A stretch of DNA of 64,000 nucleotides from an uncultured Ignavibacteria bacterium (GTDB taxonomy: Bacteria; Bacteroidota; Ignavibacteria; SZUA-365): contig CAJXVM010000023.1 of NCBI GenBank assembly GCA_913061095.1, forward strand, positions 1 through 64,000, in the 5' to 3' direction. Below are positions 61,875 through 64,000 of the stretch, piece after piece; the first letter of the stretch is position 1; each line of letters starts with the position of its first letter. A program made the position numbers and the translations under genes. The notes beneath the pieces were generated by a model. That model was given only the letters and a program-made list of their open reading frames with translations. It was not told the DNA's origin and did no database searches.

Positions 61875-63518
61875 ATGAATCACGCATTGCCAGGTATCGT
61901 CGTCACCGGCGCCTCGGGTTTCGTGGGAAGGCATTTTCTGGAAGCCGTTGCCGGACGCTTCCGCCTGTTCTGCATCGCGCGGCGCTCGCAGTTCGAGGCC
62001 GGCATTCCGCGCAATCCCAACCAGCGATGGACGCAGGTGGATATCGCGCATCGTGACGCCCTGCTCGAGGTGTCGCGCTGCATCGAATCCAACGGCGGCG
62101 CGGATTACGTCCTGCATCTGGCCGGATATTACGATTTCACCTACAACGACAATCCCGAGTACACCCGAACGAACGTCGAAGGCACACGGAACGTGCTGGA
62201 ACTGGCTGACACGCTCGGGATTCGTCATTTCATGTACGCCAGCTCCCTTGCGGCCTGCCGGTTTCCGGAGGACGGAGATGCCATTACGGAAGATACCCCG
62301 CCCGACGCCGATTTCCCCTATGCGCGCAGCAAGCGCGAGGCGGAGACGCTGATCCGCGCGCATGACGCGCCATACGCGCGCAGCATCATTCGCTTTGCGG
62401 CGCTGTACAGTGACTGGTGCGAATATCCGCCGGTGTACGCCTTCCTGAAAACATGGTTTTCGGGAGCATGGAATGCGCATATGCTCGGGGGACGCGGGAA
62501 AAGCGCGGTGCCCTATCTGCATATCAGGGATCTGATCGCTCTGCTTCTGAAAATCATTGACCGCACGAATGCGCTGCCGGCCTGCGCCGTGTACAACGCA
62601 AGTCCGCCCGACACCACCTCGCATCAGCAGCTCTATGATGCCGCGAACATGTGCTATGTCGGACACACGCCGCGGGCGTGGCACATCCCGCGTCTGCTGG
62701 CGCTGCCCGGCGTACTGCTGCGGAAGTTCGTGCTCGGGCTGTTCGGGCGCGAGCCCTTCGAGCAGCCATGGATGATACGCTACATCGACCGCGTCCTGCG
62801 CGTCGATCCCTCCCGCACCGAAGATCTGCTCGACTGGAAATCCACCCCGCGCTACGACCTCGAGCGGCGCCTGCTTATTCTCGTGGAAAACATGAAAAGT
62901 CATCCCGAGATCTGGCGGCAGCGCAACGAGGCGGCACTGCTCCACCCGGCAAGCCGGCCCAATCTCGTGCTGTACAACCGCCTGCTGCGGCTGCGTGACG
63001 AGCTGGTGGAGCGCATCTACCAGGACATCCGCCTCGCCCAGATTGCCGAGGAACAGAACGACTACCGGGCCATGAACCGCGAGACACTCACCTCTTATGT
63101 CTCCCTGTTCTACGAAGTGCTGATCACGACCATCCGTACGCGCGACCGAGCGACACTGCGCACATACGCACGCATCCTGGCCTATCACCGCTATCATCAG
63201 CGCTTCCACCGCAGTCAGGTCTGCGAAGCCCTCGCGACGTTCAGTCGCCAGATCCGCGCCGCGCTCGAACAGGAGACCGATCTCGCACTCACAACCGCCC
63301 AGCTGCACGACAACATCGATCTCAGTGTTCAGCTCGCCTGCGATGAAGTCGAGGAAGTCTATGAGCAGCTGCGCGAGCGCGGCGCCGATACCGCCTCAGT
63401 CACGCGATCCGCCGAACTGCTTTCCAACAGCGCAGAAATGCAGCGCCTCGTCGACGAGTTGCACGACATCTGCCGTGACGGCTGGGACCACCTCGACTTC
63501 ATGTCCGCAAAACTCTGA
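61875..63518 (+). CDS. NAD(P)-dependent SDR epimerase fused to an unknown helical domain
   Basis: The 547-residue protein has an N-terminal extended SDR (about 1-320): VVTGASGFVGRHF binds NAD(P), VLHLAGYYDF follows, and the catalytic YxxxK is YARSK, with SSLA upstream of it. After about residue 330 come 210 residues of charged helices (LVENMKSHPEIWRQ, LLRLRDELVERIYQDI, AALEQETDLALT, AELLSNSAEMQRLVDELHD) not recognised as any named domain. AAGGAG precedes the ATG. No signal peptide. The substrate is unknown; divergently placed from the membrane-lipid CFA gene. The opposite-strand 483-codon frame is a shadow. Confidence 0.85.
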   Translation: MNHALPGIVVTGASGFVGRHFLEAVAGRFRLFCIARRSQFEAGIPRNPNQRWTQVDIAHRDALLEVSRCIESNGGADYVLHLAGYYDFTYNDNPEYTRTNVEGTRNVLELADTLGIRHFMYASSLAACRFPEDGDAITEDTPPDADFPYARSKREAETLIRAHDAPYARSIIRFAALYSDWCEYPPVYAFLKTWFSGAWNAHMLGGRGKSAVPYLHIRDLIALLLKIIDRTNALPACAVYNASPPDTTSHQQLYDAANMCYVGHTPRAWHIPRLLALPGVLLRKFVLGLFGREPFEQPWMIRYIDRVLRVDPSRTEDLLDWKSTPRYDLERRLLILVENMKSHPEIWRQRNEAALLHPASRPNLVLYNRLLRLRDELVERIYQDIRLAQIAEEQNDYRAMNRETLTSYVSLFYEVLITTIRTRDRATLRTYARILAYHRYHQRFHRSQVCEALATFSRQIRAALEQETDLALTTAQLHDNIDLSVQLACDEVEEVYEQLRERGADTASVTRSAELLSNSAEMQRLVDELHDICRDGWDHLDFMSAKL

Positions 63519-63536
63519 CCGCCCGCAAGACAACCC

Positions 63537-63566
63537 AAATCCCGCATGGAAAAATCCCGCATGGAA
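63537..63566. repeat. Short perfect tandem repeat, 2 x 15 bp
   Basis: AAATCCCGCATGGAA occurs twice back to back (63537-63551 and 63552-63566) just downstream of the SDR gene. It is probably a slippage duplication; no function is suggested. An AT-rich, promoter-like stretch follows around 63611-63650. Confidence 0.7.
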
Positions 63567-63759
63567 ATCGCGCCGTCTGTTCACAGGTCACTTTTCCGAC
63601 CAGGGACTGCTTTGTACATTGTTTTCCGTTTATTATTATATTTCATATAGGATGACTCGAATTCGGCCAGGGGGCTGTGGAGGAAGCGGCATGCTCGATA
63701 GTAGATAGATGGATTCCAATACATCCACTGTGTCACTCTTCACATCCACGAGGCTCAGT

Positions 63760-64000
63760 ATGAGACTATCTGCCACAACGTGCCGTGTATTCACGGCTGC
63801 ACTGTTCACGCTCATGATCCTGACCTGTCTGGACATCCCCGCTGTCCAGGCGCAGACCATGATGCCGCTTCCCTCGCATTCGAGTACCTACACCGGGTGG
63901 TCACGAGGCTTCTGGTTCACATCGCCGACGGATTTCGCAATCTATGGTGTCCGTGTCCCTACAGATGCGAGCACAACGGGCAACCAGTGCGTTCTCATCG
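63760..64000 (+). CDS. Exported protein, 5' part only (cut by right edge)
   Basis: The ATG at 63760 is preceded by GAGG and opens a frame that runs without a stop to the window end (80 codons). It starts with a signal peptide (VFTAALFTLMILTCLDIPAVQAQ). The mature start has YTGWSRGFWFTSPTDFAIYG, a beta-rich opening seen in secreted proteins of this type of organism. Whether it ends in a type IX sorting domain cannot be seen. Confidence 0.72.
   Translation, partial: MRLSATTCRVFTAALFTLMILTCLDIPAVQAQTMMPLPSHSSTYTGWSRGFWFTSPTDFAIYGVRVPTDASTTGNQCVLI

Noticed and set aside
61857-63308. 483-codon open frame on the minus strand
   Set aside because: Antisense to the SDR fusion gene, which has the NAD-binding and YxxxK motifs.
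1-64000. CRISPR arrays, tRNA, rRNA, insertion sequences or phage genes
   Set aside because: No regularly spaced repeats, tRNA-like cloverleaf ends, rRNA stretches or transposase/integrase motifs were seen in either strand.

Overview
The window looks like a chromosome segment of a GC-rich, Gram-negative bacterium of the Bacteroidota/Chlorobiota/Ignavibacteriota assemblage. Eight of the complete secreted proteins end in an 80-90 residue type IX secretion (Por) C-terminal sorting domain, with the usual YPNPSNG-type or NYPNPFNPSTT-type opening and a DMLGR-type core. There are two TonB-dependent receptors and several TPR-containing sensor kinases. However, many starts have a clear Shine-Dalgarno sequence (GGAGG, AAGGAGG), and at least nine upstream regions contain E. 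coli-like -35/-10 pairs, nearly all spaced by 17 bp. That is unlike classical Bacteroidia, so a deeper lineage such as Ignavibacteria or Kapabacteria is more likely. This placement is an inference. No rRNA, tRNA, CRISPR array, insertion sequence or phage gene was seen.

Left part (1-9.4 kb, all minus strand): two translationally coupled TPR sensor histidine kinases, the second running off the left edge, driven by a near-consensus promoter with two tandem palindromes just upstream. Then comes an ABC-2 exporter pair (ATPase plus permease, NatAB-like) preceded by an S41 family protease-like protein. 9.5-31 kb is a block of large secreted proteins: three tandem paralogous von Willebrand A (VWA) proteins on the minus strand, a parallel beta-helix protein, a LamG/FN3 protein and a BNR/YCF48-like propeller protein on the plus strand, and a fourth VWA paralogue on the minus strand.

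31-43 kb: a B12-binding radical SAM enzyme, a transglutaminase-like protein, and a tightly packed plus-strand cluster reading NikR regulator, ECF T component, ECF ATPase, TonB-dependent receptor, ECF S component, SAM methyltransferase. This is the most unusual unit here: a nickel-regulator gene joined to an ECF transporter whose S component is not the usual NikM/CbiM type, plus an outer-membrane receptor and a methyltransferase. A convergent FN3 secreted protein follows, after an 89-bp tandem repeat.

43.2-46.4 kb: a sulfur-transfer operon (SQR-like flavoprotein, DUF1641 protein, TusE/DsrC-like carrier, DsrE2-like protein) whose upstream region carries three copies of a 16-bp palindrome at an exact 22-bp period. 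46.4-52.2 kb (minus): a second TPR sensor-kinase operon (kinase, kinase, small TPR protein) joined by ATGA overlaps, without a response regulator. 52.6-64 kb: a secreted OB-fold/amidohydrolase fusion, a GNAT-like acyltransferase, a second TonB-dependent receptor, a UMF1-type MFS transporter, a cyclopropane-fatty-acyl-phospholipid synthase-like enzyme with an inverted repeat over its promoter, an SDR epimerase fused to an unknown helical domain, and the start of another secreted protein cut by the right edge.

All functional calls come from reading motifs in the translations; no database search was run. Two edge-truncated genes (1-2288 and 63760-64000) and one small ORF (60319-60495) were read directly from the nucleotide sequence.
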